Assembly (NCBI GenBank): GCA_035284745.1
Contig: JAYKIL010000015.1
Coordinates: 3,296 to 67,295, forward strand
Direction of reading: 5' to 3'
Length of the DNA: 64,000 bases
DNA from: JAYKJB01 sp035284745 [NCBI: Candidatus Sericytochromatia bacterium]
GTDB taxonomy: Bacteria; Cyanobacteriota; Sericytochromatia; S15B-MN24
A program made the translations under genes and the position numbers. Numbering within the stretch: position 1 is the stretch's first letter; each line of letters opens with the position of its first letter. Shown one piece after another: positions 51,132 through 60,129 of the stretch. The notes beneath the pieces were generated by a model. It saw only the letters and a program-made list of their open reading frames with translations. It was not told the DNA's origin and ran no database searches.

Positions 51132-51545
51132 ATGCCGAGTTATTTTTTATTGAAAACGGAACCGAGTACCTACAGTATCGACGACCTTGAACGGGACGGA
51201 AAAACTGCTTGGGATGGTGTTCGCAACCACTTGGCGAAACGGCATCTTCAGGCGATGCAGGCAGGCGACCTGGCCTTGATTTATCACTCAGTGGACGAGC
51301 GTCGTGTGGTCGGTCTGGCGCGGGTGATCGGCGCAGCAAGGCCAGACCCGACAGATGCCTCCGGCAAGTTTGTGTGCGTTGATTTGGCGTTCGAACGGAG
51401 GATGCAGCGCCCCGTCACCTTGGCGGAATTTAAAGCGGCTGGATTTGACGACTTTGAATTGGTTCGGATGTCGCGTTTAAGCTGCATGCCTGTGCCGGCC
51501 GCTATCTTCGATTGGGTTTTGGCTCAGGAATGCAAGACGCCCTGA
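51132..51545 (+). CDS. EVE domain protein
   Basis: A 137-residue EVE (PUA-like) domain: YFLLKTEPSTYSIDDLERDGKTAWDGVRNHLAKRHLQAMQAGDLALIYHSVDERRVVGLARVIGAARPDPTDASGKFVCVDLAFERRM, PVTLAEFKAAG, MSRLSCMPVPAAIFDWVL. The KTEPSTYS, WDGVRNHLAKR and YHSVDERRVVGLARV lines match the thymocyte-nuclear-protein-1 (Thy28) family. Such domains read modified bases in DNA or RNA. The role in bacteria is often in defence or RNA modification, but no defence genes lie here. ATG 51132 is the first good start. Convergent with the M14 gene. Confidence 0.92.
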   Translation: MPSYFLLKTEPSTYSIDDLERDGKTAWDGVRNHLAKRHLQAMQAGDLALIYHSVDERRVVGLARVIGAARPDPTDASGKFVCVDLAFERRMQRPVTLAEFKAAGFDDFELVRMSRLSCMPVPAAIFDWVLAQECKTP

Positions 51546-51588
51546 GACTCATTTCATCCAGAACCCGGGGACCTCTTTGGGGGCCAAT

Positions 51589-53070
51589 TTACCGAGACCA
51601 CGTAATTTGCCAGGGGCCCCATATACCATTGCGGCCTTGGGCGTGAACCCAGAGGGGTTGGCGCGATTCAGACGCCATCTCGAGTCGCGCTTGCCCTGCC
51701 TTGAGTGTGACGGCTTTTCCAGAGCCAGGTCTGCCAGGACGTCCGAGGAAGGCTTCTGCCCGTCGAACATCCGGCGCGGCTGTCATCGTAATGGCGCCGC
51801 GCTGCCCTTGTAATTGCACGGGCGGGCCGAATGTTTGACCTGGGTTGTCTGCCACTTTCATCGCATGCAACATCATCGGTCGGTTCTCATTCCAGAATTT
51901 CGGTAGCCGTGACGAGGGAGGCATAAAACCGTCGTTCCAACCACCAATTTCAACGGTATAGGCCAAACTACCCAGCTTTGCGAAGGCCCAGTCCACGTCA
52001 TCGCCGCTGTTTAGGTACATCTTGGCGCCCTGGTAAGCCTTGTAGCCGGACAGTGCGCCCAGTTGCGAACCCAACTGTGCCAGCCGTGGATCCGGGGGGG
52101 GGGCCGATTGATGGTCCCAAGGCCACATCACCGAGTTGGCGTAGCTGTGAAAAGTGAGATATACCACCGGCTTGTGGCGGAGCAGTTGGTCACGAATCGC
52201 TTGTGTTTCGGGTTCCGAGAATGGTTTTGCGCCGCGGAAGGTGTCCGCTTCGGGGTTGCCACTGTCGCCCACAGTTCCCCACGCGATGTCGTAGTTTCGA
52301 TTCAGATCGACCCCGATCCGGCGCTTACCCCCTGTCAGGTTGTTCGCATTTTTTCTGCGGTCCACCCCTTTGACCGCGTGGATGTGTGCGTCGGGATTGA
52401 CCAAGGGAATGATCCAAAGGTCGCGGGTGTCAACCAACCCCGTCACTTCCGCATCCTGCCCATAGCTGTCGATCAGATCTTCCGCCATCTTCAAGGTGAT
52501 TTCAGGCGTGACGATTTCACGGGCGTGGTGACAACCCGCAATCGTGACATTGGGCTTTTCACCACCGCCGGTATTCAGGTGCAAGGCCCAAATTTCACGT
52601 TCAGCAATTCCTTGGGTCTTTTCCCAAGAGTCACCAATATCCACCATTTGGACAAATTCGGGATGCTTGGCCTGCAATTCTTTCATGCGTGACACAATTT
52701 GGTCGTAGTCTCGGTATCCCTTGTCTGCACGCAGGACGGTTTGACGAATCGGCCACTCGACCTCCATGCCAAGCTGCTCAGCCAGTTTGGCTTGGGATTC
52801 ATTCAGCTTTACTTTCGCGCGGCGTTGCGCAATGTCTACCGACCAGATGTCCACGCCAGCCGAGGCCAATTTGGTCAGGCGATCACGGTCCTTATAAAAC
52901 AGGATGGCTTCCCGCCCTTCGGTGCTCGAAGAGAAGGTCACCGCAGAAAAGCCCCGCATCGTTTCACGGGCCACGGGCAGACGCCCCGTCGCCCCGCATC
53001 CAGCCAAGGCCACGGTGAAGGTAGACAACAGCAGTGCCGCATGGAGTGCGATGCGAGAGGTGGACTTCAC
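51589..53070 (-). CDS. M14 family zinc carboxypeptidase, lipoprotein, with C-terminal extension
   Basis: A 493-residue lipoprotein (signal ending ALAGC, Cys25). An N-terminal domain (about 45-105, REAILFYKDRDRLTKLASAGVDIW) is shared with the other M14 enzyme in this window. Catalytic residues are intact: zinc ligands His182 and Glu185 in HHAREIV, His308 in LTFHSYAN, and Glu374 in YTVEIGG; LNRNYD is present. The usual NPDG is NPDAHIHAV, so the substrate pocket may differ from the paralogue. About 80 extra C-terminal residues form a beta-rich domain ending QPLWVHAQGRNGIWGPWQITW. It trims peptides at their C-terminus. A ten-C/G run lies within the gene at 52094-52103. Confidence 0.92.
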   Translation of the reverse strand: MKSTSRIALHAALLLSTFTVALAGCGATGRLPVARETMRGFSAVTFSSSTEGREAILFYKDRDRLTKLASAGVDIWSVDIAQRRAKVKLNESQAKLAEQLGMEVEWPIRQTVLRADKGYRDYDQIVSRMKELQAKHPEFVQMVDIGDSWEKTQGIAEREIWALHLNTGGGEKPNVTIAGCHHAREIVTPEITLKMAEDLIDSYGQDAEVTGLVDTRDLWIIPLVNPDAHIHAVKGVDRRKNANNLTGGKRRIGVDLNRNYDIAWGTVGDSGNPEADTFRGAKPFSEPETQAIRDQLLRHKPVVYLTFHSYANSVMWPWDHQSAPPPDPRLAQLGSQLGALSGYKAYQGAKMYLNSGDDVDWAFAKLGSLAYTVEIGGWNDGFMPPSSRLPKFWNENRPMMLHAMKVADNPGQTFGPPVQLQGQRGAITMTAAPDVRRAEAFLGRPGRPGSGKAVTLKAGQARLEMASESRQPLWVHAQGRNGIWGPWQITWSR

Positions 53071-53174
53071 AGTGTGCTCCTTTGCATTTTGGTCACCGCT
53101 TGATTGTAGCTTAAACAGGGCTTAACTTGCTAGCGGGGAAGGTTTTTTTGATCACCCAGGTCTTGTCCGTGTGT

Positions 53175-54368
53175 TCACCGGATGTAGATTGGATTCGAGA
53201 TGGCTGTCATGCTCGTGTTTAAACGAGGGAAACGTCGCAGCTCGGCCCGGACAAAATCGGTGCGAGGGCGCACCGGTATCGCGCAAGAAATGATTTGCTT
53301 GTCTTTGGTGACGTCGAAAATTCTCCAACGCCCTGCGGCTGTGTACAATACGACTTTTTTGCCCTGACCTCCGAGAACGTGCACGCGAATATTGAGGACG
53401 CCATTGGCACCCCGTGGCACGGTGTCTCCCATCATGGATTCGTATTGCCCGTCGCCATTGGCGTCTGCTTCCAGGTAAATGCGTCCGCTGGTGGGTGACT
53501 TTGTGATGGTCACCCGACCGGCACGAATGCCTCCCAAAATGCCCGCTTCATCCCTCGTTTCGGCAAAGACGATATTTACGTTGCGTGAAATGTCGTCATA
53601 CCACTGCCCATGATTGTCTGTTCCCGAGAGGGCTGTCAGGCGCCGCCCGGCTCGCAGCGATTTGTCCCACCAAGCCAGCGCTTTGTCGTTGTTGATAACG
53701 GGTTTCACGCGGGCCCACCAGCCATTCCACACCTCAATACCGTGGACGCGAGCATCGGGCTCGCTTTGCTTCCAGACGTTGTTGAGCGTGAAGGGATGGT
53801 TGATAACAATCGTGGCGTTTCGGCGGGTGGCCTCCCGCAGCATGGCGTCCAGACTCAGCCCTGTTGTAATGTTCTCGTTCCCCCGCAGGCCCAGCAAAGA
53901 CGCGTGTCCGACAACCTCTTCGCCACGTTCGCGAAATGCGTTCCATTCCATGCCTTTCACCATTGTCAGGTGGCCGGGGGGGGCTTGAAATTCCGGGCTC
54001 AAAGCCCCCCGCATCGTGTTGTGGTCCGTCAGGGCGAAGGCATCAAGACCCTGCAGATAGGCCTCTTGTTGCATCACTGTCAAAGGTTTTTTTCCGTCCC
54101 AGTAAGTGGAATGATTATGGTTGGAAAATAACAGCCATCGCCCTTGCCTGCCCGCCGGAACGGGTTGAGGGGCCTTGGAGAGGTCGATGTTGCCATCATC
54201 CTCATCCAATGCGGTATGTTGCCGCGCGCCCAAATCACTGTGAGCATTGTGATTCTCATTTTGAATCCGAACCCGCTCAGTGAGAACGGGCGTCGTCGCT
54301 CGTGCGCACCCCGCCGAAATGAGGATCCCAACAAATAAACACGCCCAGGGACGAGCAGGCTCAATCAC
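53175..54368 (-). CDS. CehA/McbA-like PHP metallohydrolase, exported
   Basis: GTG 54368 is chosen for the GTGGAG 8 nt upstream and the signal peptide that follows (PWACLFVGILISAGC, lipobox-like). A longer ATG form would add 20 residues. The mature part, 370 residues, is a PHP-domain metallohydrolase of the CehA/McbA type: LLFSNHNHSTYWDGKKPLTVMQQEAYLQGLDAFALTDHNTMRGAL (metal ligands H-x-H and D-H), MVKGMEWNAFRERGEEVVGHASLLG, TIVINHPFTLNN, IEVWNGWW, LTALSGTDNHGQW. It probably hydrolyses a phosphoester or carbamate-type bond; the family is named after carbaryl hydrolases. Divergent from the biosynthetic operon. An eight-G run lies at 53976-53983. Confidence 0.85.
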   Translation of the reverse strand: MIEPARPWACLFVGILISAGCARATTPVLTERVRIQNENHNAHSDLGARQHTALDEDDGNIDLSKAPQPVPAGRQGRWLLFSNHNHSTYWDGKKPLTVMQQEAYLQGLDAFALTDHNTMRGALSPEFQAPPGHLTMVKGMEWNAFRERGEEVVGHASLLGLRGNENITTGLSLDAMLREATRRNATIVINHPFTLNNVWKQSEPDARVHGIEVWNGWWARVKPVINNDKALAWWDKSLRAGRRLTALSGTDNHGQWYDDISRNVNIVFAETRDEAGILGGIRAGRVTITKSPTSGRIYLEADANGDGQYESMMGDTVPRGANGVLNIRVHVLGGQGKKVVLYTAAGRWRIFDVTKDKQIISCAIPVRPRTDFVRAELRRFPRLNTSMTAISNPIYIR

Positions 54369-54522
54369 GCATCGCACTCCACGGTGAAAGCCCCTGCCGG
54401 TTGGCAGGGAAGTTTCCGTTATCTCCACAACTCCTTTGAGGTTATAGGAGAAGGTGTTTTAAACCTGAAGTTAACAAACGATTAATATGGCGGGCCTGTC
54501 GTGAGGCTCATCTGCTCCTCTC

Positions 54523-54528
54523 TATAAT
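54523..54528 (+). promoter_or_regulatory. consensus -10 box of the biosynthetic operon
   Basis: A perfect TATAAT at 54523-54528, about 25-30 bp before the first start codon of the large plus-strand operon. The -35 region (TCGTGA 18 nt upstream) is weak, so an activator is possible. The transcript would begin near 54535 with a very short leader. Confidence 0.6.
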
Positions 54529-54554
54529 TCGCGGAGAAAATTATTGAATGAGGA

Positions 54555-56867
54555 GTGCTTGGTGGGTACAAGCAGGCCGTGTCTCAGTCTCCGTTCCTCA
54601 TTGCACTCAGTCGTTTCATTGTGGCGCGCGCGCGCTTCATCGTGTTGACCTGGCTTGTCGTGGCGGTGGTTGCAGGCGTTTTTGCTCCGCAGGCCCTCCA
54701 GCGCCTGGCCGGCGGAGGGGGCGAATTGCCCCGCAGTTCTGCCGCCGCCTTGGACCGGACGCTACAGGATCACTTTGAATCGCCGCTGTCATCGCGACTC
54801 GTCGTGGTCTTGGAAACCAAGGCCCAAAATGTGGAGTCCGAGGGTATCGCGCCCCTGCTGGCGCGCATAGGGCCTGCGTTGCGCACATTGCCGATGGTTG
54901 CGACGGTTGAAGGCCCGTTTCATCGCGGTGACATTGTTGGGGGTGAAGCGGATCCACATCATCGCACCTGGGTCGTGGGATTGCGGGGTGGTGACGCTTT
55001 GGCTGCGCAAAATGCGGTGCGCGAAATTCGTTCAGCCGTGCGGCCTTTGCGCAGAGAACTGGGAGCTATCGATCCCCAAGCATTGCTGGCCGTCACCGGC
55101 GGCTCCGCGGTGAATGAAGACATTGGGCAACGGAGCAAACAAGATGGTCAACGCGCGGAGATGCTCGCCACGCCCTTAACGATGCTGGTTCTGTGGCTGG
55201 CCTTCCGCACCGCGGGCGCCGCCGTTTTGCCGCTGCTCTGCGCGGGCTTTGCCATTGTGCTAACTTTTGGCTTGGCATTTGTGGTGACGAGTCTGACACC
55301 CCTCAGTGACCTGATGGAAAATCTGGTGACCATGGTGGGTTTGGCCGTGGGGGTCGATTATGCCCTGTTAATGGTCGAGCGGTGGCGCTACGAGCGCCGT
55401 GACCATGCCTCTGCTGAGGCAGTGGGACGCGCTGTTGTGCAGGCTACCCCGGCGATTGTGATCTCGGCCTGTGCGGTTTTGTGTGGCATGTTGGGCTTGG
55501 CTTTGGCCCCCTTATTAGAACTGCGAAGCATGGCCTTTGGCGGTGTGGCGGTGGTCGTGTTTTCCATGTTGGCGGCCATCACCTTGTTGCCGTCCTTGCT
55601 TGTCCTGGGCGCACGTTGGGTGGAGTGGCCCTCAGGCCTTCATCACGTTGATGGAGAGACGCGGAGCCAGCTTCGTTGGAGCCGCTTGGCGGGGTGGGTG
55701 GTTCGCTATCCGTGGCGCTTTGCACTGGGTGGGAGCCTCATCTTGGCTCTGTTGGTGGCACCTGCTCTCAGTTTTCAAAGCGGTGCGCCTCGCATGACGG
55801 ACTTTCCAAAGGATATGGAAAGCAATCAGGGGGTGGCCGCTTTGGGGCGCATGGGGGCGGGCAATCAAGTGTTTGACATCCCCATCGTGATTGAAACCAC
55901 CGATGGAAGCCCTGTGCTGGCTCGCCAGCATTTGGGGCCCTTGCATCGCTGGGTGCGGGAATTGGAGGCCGACGCACGGACCTTGCGCGTCTTGGGCCCC
56001 CTAAGTTTGCGGCCACAGATGAGTTCGCTGGCCGTGGCTTTGACTTGGCAGAACTGGGGCCGTGCGCTCGACCGCTTGCCCGATGTGCGAAGGGTTTTTG
56101 TGAGCCGCGATGGAACCCGTATGTTGATGACGGTCGTTCCGCATTCTGAGGTTTCAACCATCGCGATACAAGCGTTTGCCCAAGAGCTCACGACAAAATT
56201 GCCACCGGGCCCCTATCGCGTAAAAATTGGAGGGCAGCCCACCTATCTCAATGAACTCGAGGCCCGTTTGGCCGAAGCTGCCGTACCTGTTTTAGCGGGT
56301 GTTGGGGTATTAACGGCGCTGCTGCTGGGATGGGCATTTCGTTCGATCCTGATTCCCATTAAGGCGATTGGCTTGAACTTGTTGGCTGTCGCGTCTGGAT
56401 TTGGCGTGGTGACGGTGGTGTGTCAGTGGGGGTGGGGTGCATCGTGGGTGGGCTTGTCAGAACCACTGGTGCGGGTCCCGCCATTTGTCCCGCTGCTTAT
56501 GTTTTGCATTATGTTTGGACTTTCGATGGATTACGAAGTCTTTATGCTCAGTCGCATTCGAGAACGTTTGAGTGTCCATGGGGACCAACAGCGTGCCATT
56601 GTGGAGGGATTGGCCGCGACGGGCCCGGTGATTACCCACGCGGCTGCCGTCATGGTGATTGTTTTTGGGGCGTTCAGTTTCGCCGAGATTCTGGTTGTAA
56701 AGGTCTTGGGTATAGGATTGGCAACAGCGGTCATTGTTGATGCTTGTGTTCTGCGAACGTTTTTGGCGGGTCCTTTGTTGCTTCTCGCGGGCCGCTGGAA
56801 TTGGTATCCGGGCCTTCTGTCACGGCGGGTGGCCGTGTCGAAGGGGGCAGAGGAGGGAAGGCACTGA
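54555..56867 (+). CDS. MMPL family RND-type exporter
   Basis: A 770-residue integral membrane protein. GTG 54555 is taken; GTG 54579 is possible. It has the MMPL/YdfJ plan: an N-terminal helix (FIVLTWLVVAVVAGVFAP), a large periplasmic loop, a five-helix block including VGLAVGVDYALLMVERWRYE, the second half starting with another loop (about 420-580), then VLTALLLGWAFRSILIPIKA and MFGLSMDYEVFMLSRIRERL. The two G-x-x-x-D-Y motifs are proton-relay features. MMPL proteins export lipids or lipopeptides, such as mycobacterial virulence lipids. Its stop overlaps the start of the next gene, a fatty acyl-AMP ligase, so this is very likely the exporter of the pathway's product. Confidence 0.92.
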   Translation: MLGGYKQAVSQSPFLIALSRFIVARARFIVLTWLVVAVVAGVFAPQALQRLAGGGGELPRSSAAALDRTLQDHFESPLSSRLVVVLETKAQNVESEGIAPLLARIGPALRTLPMVATVEGPFHRGDIVGGEADPHHRTWVVGLRGGDALAAQNAVREIRSAVRPLRRELGAIDPQALLAVTGGSAVNEDIGQRSKQDGQRAEMLATPLTMLVLWLAFRTAGAAVLPLLCAGFAIVLTFGLAFVVTSLTPLSDLMENLVTMVGLAVGVDYALLMVERWRYERRDHASAEAVGRAVVQATPAIVISACAVLCGMLGLALAPLLELRSMAFGGVAVVVFSMLAAITLLPSLLVLGARWVEWPSGLHHVDGETRSQLRWSRLAGWVVRYPWRFALGGSLILALLVAPALSFQSGAPRMTDFPKDMESNQGVAALGRMGAGNQVFDIPIVIETTDGSPVLARQHLGPLHRWVRELEADARTLRVLGPLSLRPQMSSLAVALTWQNWGRALDRLPDVRRVFVSRDGTRMLMTVVPHSEVSTIAIQAFAQELTTKLPPGPYRVKIGGQPTYLNELEARLAEAAVPVLAGVGVLTALLLGWAFRSILIPIKAIGLNLLAVASGFGVVTVVCQWGWGASWVGLSEPLVRVPPFVPLLMFCIMFGLSMDYEVFMLSRIRERLSVHGDQQRAIVEGLAATGPVITHAAAVMVIVFGAFSFAEILVVKVLGIGLATAVIVDACVLRTFLAGPLLLLAGRWNWYPGLLSRRVAVSKGAEEGRH

Positions 56868-58537
56868 TGGCGACGGTACTCGATGAGATCATCCGCCTTA
56901 CTGCAGCGCGTCCTGCCGCGATGGCTCTTGGTCGTTTGGACGCGGATGGGCTTCCGGGCGCGACGCTCAGCCGGGGAGAACTGTTGGAATGTGCCCGCGG
57001 GGGGGCGACGCAACTCTTTGTGTTAATCCGCCCTGGCGATCGGGTGGTGTTGGCCTATGCGCCTGGTATTGACTTTGTGGTGGCGGTTTTGGCGGTTTGG
57101 ATGGCAGGTGGTGTTGTGGTGACAGCCTCTCCCCCCACGACGGATCGGACGCGCGAATGGCTTCTCGGGATTGTGCGGGAGAGCGAGGCGGCCTTGATGC
57201 TCACGAATGCCTCGCTGGTTCCCTCCTTGACCCCGTTTGGGCAGTTGGTTGGGGTGCCTGTCGCGAGCCTTGCGCCATCGTCGGCCGCCGAGGAAGCGGG
57301 GCTTCGCCGTGGGCCTTCTGACTTGGCCTTGCTGCAGTTTACAAGCGGCTCGACCTCAGCGCCGCGCGGCGTGCGCATCACGCACGAAAATTTGCTTGCG
57401 AACCTGGGGCAGATGATGGCGGCATCGCGTTTCAACGCAGAGGATGTCTGTGTGACTTGGTTACCTCATTATCACAATATGGGGTTGATGGGGGTCATTT
57501 TGTTGCCCTTGTGGGCTGGCTTTCCCACGCACTTGATGAGCCCCATGGAGTTTTTGGAGCGCCCTGGTCGTTGGTTGCGTGCCATTTCGGAGGTGCGAGC
57601 GACGTTCAGCGGAGGCCCTAATTTTGCCTTCGACCTTGCGGCCATTCGCACCAGTGGGGCGGAGGCGGAGGGGTTGGACCTTTCTTGTTGGCAGGCCGCC
57701 TTTTGTGGTTCCGAGCCGGTACGTCCCGCCACGCTCGCCCGTTTTTCCAAGCGCTTCACGCCCTTCGGCTTTGATGTTGGGGCCTTTTACCCCAGTTATG
57801 GCATGGCAGAGGCCACGCTGCTGGTGACGGGGGGCGCGAAACACGGCGGGGCGAAATCGTTCTTTTTGGATGCCGAGGCGTTGGCGGATGGACGTGCGTT
57901 GGAGGTCCCGGCTGACAGTCCGCGCGCGCGCGCTTTGGTGGGTCTGGGGCGCTGTTGGGGGGACCTGGAACTTGCGATTATCGATCCGGACCAGGGGTTG
58001 CGCCAACCGGAAGGGGTGGTGGGAGAGGTCTGGCTGCGGGGGCCGTCAGTCTCGGATGGTTATTGGCGCCCGGTGGACTCGAACCCTTTTGGCCATGCTT
58101 TGTCCGCCGAGACAGGCTGGCTGCGCACGGGCGATTTGGGCCTTCTTTTGCATGGGGAACTGATTCTCACGGGCCGAATGAAGGAACTGATCATCGTTAA
58201 TGGGCGAAACTTGTATCCCAGTGATCTTGAGCAGGCTTTGGAGGGATTGCGTCCGCGCGTACAAGCAGCGGTTGCTTTTGCGGTTGAGGCACAGCGTGGC
58301 GAACGTCTTGTGGTCATCGCCGAGGTGGACGCAGCGCTTGAGATGGAGGCCCAGAATCATTTGCAAGAGGAGATTCGCTTAGCCCTGCGACAGGAAGATG
58401 TGACCCCTCACGCGGTGGTGCTCGTTCCCCCGGGGGGGATTGTGCGGACTGCTACAGGAAAAATGGCGCGTTTTGCGACGCGAGATGCGTATGTGGCGGG
58501 TGCGTTGCCGTCTCTGATTGCGGCTGCATCCGTTTGA
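56867..58537 (+). CDS. fatty acyl-AMP ligase (FAAL-like)
   Basis: ATG 56867 overlaps the exporter's stop (TGATG). Of 556 residues, the ANL adenylation core is clear: P-loop-like LLQFTSGSTSAPRGVRITHENLLANL, WLPHYHNMGLMGVILLPLWAGFPTHLMSPMEFLERPGRWLRAISE, then AFCGSEPVRPATLARFSKRFTPFGFDVGAFYPSYGMAEATLLVTGG, a line characteristic of fatty acyl-AMP ligases, TGDLGLLLHGELILTGRMKELIIVNGRNLYPSDLEQALEGL. FAALs activate a fatty acid as acyl-AMP and hand it to a carrier protein rather than CoA. Two carrier-protein genes lie downstream in the same operon. Confidence 0.92.
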   Translation: MATVLDEIIRLTAARPAAMALGRLDADGLPGATLSRGELLECARGGATQLFVLIRPGDRVVLAYAPGIDFVVAVLAVWMAGGVVVTASPPTTDRTREWLLGIVRESEAALMLTNASLVPSLTPFGQLVGVPVASLAPSSAAEEAGLRRGPSDLALLQFTSGSTSAPRGVRITHENLLANLGQMMAASRFNAEDVCVTWLPHYHNMGLMGVILLPLWAGFPTHLMSPMEFLERPGRWLRAISEVRATFSGGPNFAFDLAAIRTSGAEAEGLDLSCWQAAFCGSEPVRPATLARFSKRFTPFGFDVGAFYPSYGMAEATLLVTGGAKHGGAKSFFLDAEALADGRALEVPADSPRARALVGLGRCWGDLELAIIDPDQGLRQPEGVVGEVWLRGPSVSDGYWRPVDSNPFGHALSAETGWLRTGDLGLLLHGELILTGRMKELIIVNGRNLYPSDLEQALEGLRPRVQAAVAFAVEAQRGERLVVIAEVDAALEMEAQNHLQEEIRLALRQEDVTPHAVVLVPPGGIVRTATGKMARFATRDAYVAGALPSLIAAASV

Positions 58538-58582
58538 ACTTGTTTTGGCTGCCTGGTCAGTTCTTGCTGTTGGAGGTTGTTT

Positions 58583-59170
58583 GTGTCGCTGGCTTTACTT
58601 GTACTGATTTGTATTAATTTCGCATGGATTGGCTATTTGCCTGTGGGGTTTTTTCGGCGCGATGGCAGCTTTAATTTCCGCTGGTGGCTCACAGGTGTTG
58701 CGTTCTTCTTGGTTCCGGCCTATGCGGTGACGCTACATTTTGTGGCCGTTCCTGATTTCCTCCGGCCCGTTGTGTTATCGGGGGGATGGGCGTCCGTTGC
58801 TGAGTTTCTGTCGGTTTTACTGGCGACGAGCTCGATTGGGCTGATTCACCTGACGCTTGGAACCCATCGAATACCTCTGGCCTTGTGGCATCAAGAGAAC
58901 GATGCGCCGCGTTCGATTGTGACCTATGGTGCGTATAAATACATTCGGCATCCGTTCTACACCTCCTTTCTGATGGCCTTTGCGGCGGGCGTTCTGGCCA
59001 TGCCAGGCTGGGTGATGGGCGCACTTTTGGTGTATCAATTTGTGGCTCTGAACGTGACGGCGCAGCGTGAAGAAACGCGTTTGGCTGCCTCTGAGTTTGG
59101 GGAGGACTACCGGGCCTACCTCGGCCAAACCGGGCGCTTCTTTCCCCGGCCTGGAGGAGGGGCTCTGTGA
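58583..59170 (+). CDS. isoprenylcysteine methyltransferase-like membrane protein
   Basis: GTG 58583 has GGAGG 6 nt upstream. 195 residues with five hydrophobic segments. The C-terminal half has the ICMT/phospholipid methyltransferase pattern: TYGAYKYIRHPFYTSFLMAFAAGVLAM, then FVALNVTAQREETRLAASEFGEDYRAYLGQTGRFFP, where the RHPxY and E-E-x...-F-x2-Y-x2-Y lines bind SAM and the substrate carboxyl. In operons with polyketide or fatty-acid genes, such enzymes methylate a product's carboxyl, hydroxyl or similar group in the membrane. Here it would tailor a lipid product. The next gene overlaps it by 4 bp. Confidence 0.8.
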   Translation: MSLALLVLICINFAWIGYLPVGFFRRDGSFNFRWWLTGVAFFLVPAYAVTLHFVAVPDFLRPVVLSGGWASVAEFLSVLLATSSIGLIHLTLGTHRIPLALWHQENDAPRSIVTYGAYKYIRHPFYTSFLMAFAAGVLAMPGWVMGALLVYQFVALNVTAQREETRLAASEFGEDYRAYLGQTGRFFPRPGGGAL

Positions 59171-60129
59171 GCGACGTGTATTTGCACGGTTTGGCTTTCG
59201 CTTTGGGCGATGACGCCGTGAGCCTGACTGACAGTGTGGCCGCTGGGCGGACCCTTTCGGACCTGGACACGCTGCGGGAAGCGGGCTTTCGTCAGCATCA
59301 CGTCGCAGCCCACGAGACGGAAGCCTATCATTTGGGTTTGCGGGCTTCGCAGGTGCTGTCGGGGGTGCCGGGTGTCGATATGTCCCGCACCGGGGCCATT
59401 GTCTATGCCACCTGTTTGACGTGCAATGGAAACCGAGGCCAGGAATCGGAGTTTCAACTGACCCGCGACGTGAAGCATTTGATGGACTATCCTGCGAGCC
59501 ATCTGCAGGCCGATCTCGACCTGCCCGAGGCGGCGGTCATCGGCCTGAATCAGCAGGCATGCACTTCGATGTTGGGCTCTGTGCGCGTGGCGCGCGCGCT
59601 TCTCCTTGCGGAGTCTGACATCGAGGGGGTTTTGTGCGTCAGTGCCGATCGCTTCCCGCCGGGTGCCCTCTACGAGCAAGCCTATAATTTGATTAGCGAT
59701 GGAGCGGCGGCGTGTTGGGTCGGTCGCGAGGCCAAGGGCTATCGTGTGGTCGCCACTCACGCCCTGACCAACGGTGCGCTGGCGCAAGCGTCCGATGATG
59801 AAACGGTGGGAAGTTATTTTGGTTACACGCACCGCTTGGTCACGGAATTGTTGCGTAAGGCGGGAATGACCGCTGAGCAGGTCGACTGGGTTGTGCCGCA
59901 GAACACGCACGTCAAAACGTGGGAGGTCTTGTCGAGACTGCTGCGCATTCCGCTCGAGCGGGTTTATTTCGACAGCATTGGCGATGTGGCCCACATTATC
60001 AGCAGTGATAATGTGGTGAATCTTTTGAAACTCGAAAATTCGGGAAAGATACAGACAGGACAACGCTTGTTATTGTTGATGGCAGGATTTGGTTTGAATT
60101 GGCAGGGGATCATACTTGAGAAGGTGTGA
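59167..60129 (+). CDS. KAS III-like 3-oxoacyl-ACP synthase
   Basis: A 320-residue thiolase-fold enzyme of the FabH (KAS III) type. The triad is visible: Cys132 in NQQACTSMLGS, His248 in PQNTHVKTWEVL, Asn282 in IISSDNVVNLLKLE, as in FabH Cys-His-Asn. SRTGAIVYATCL, VLCVSADRF and GQRLLLLMAGFGLNWQGIIL are other family lines. KAS III enzymes join an acyl-CoA or acyl donor to a malonyl- or other carrier-bound extender; some relatives make amides or esters instead. Its coupling to FAAL and ACP genes suggests it joins an acyl chain with a carrier-bound partner. Its actual substrates cannot be read. Confidence 0.9.
   Translation: MSDVYLHGLAFALGDDAVSLTDSVAAGRTLSDLDTLREAGFRQHHVAAHETEAYHLGLRASQVLSGVPGVDMSRTGAIVYATCLTCNGNRGQESEFQLTRDVKHLMDYPASHLQADLDLPEAAVIGLNQQACTSMLGSVRVARALLLAESDIEGVLCVSADRFPPGALYEQAYNLISDGAAACWVGREAKGYRVVATHALTNGALAQASDDETVGSYFGYTHRLVTELLRKAGMTAEQVDWVVPQNTHVKTWEVLSRLLRIPLERVYFDSIGDVAHIISSDNVVNLLKLENSGKIQTGQRLLLLMAGFGLNWQGIILEKV

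Noticed and set aside
59116-60063. A 315-codon minus-strand frame over the KAS III-like gene
   Set aside because: Antisense to a gene with an intact Cys-His-Asn triad inside a tightly coupled operon; no domain.
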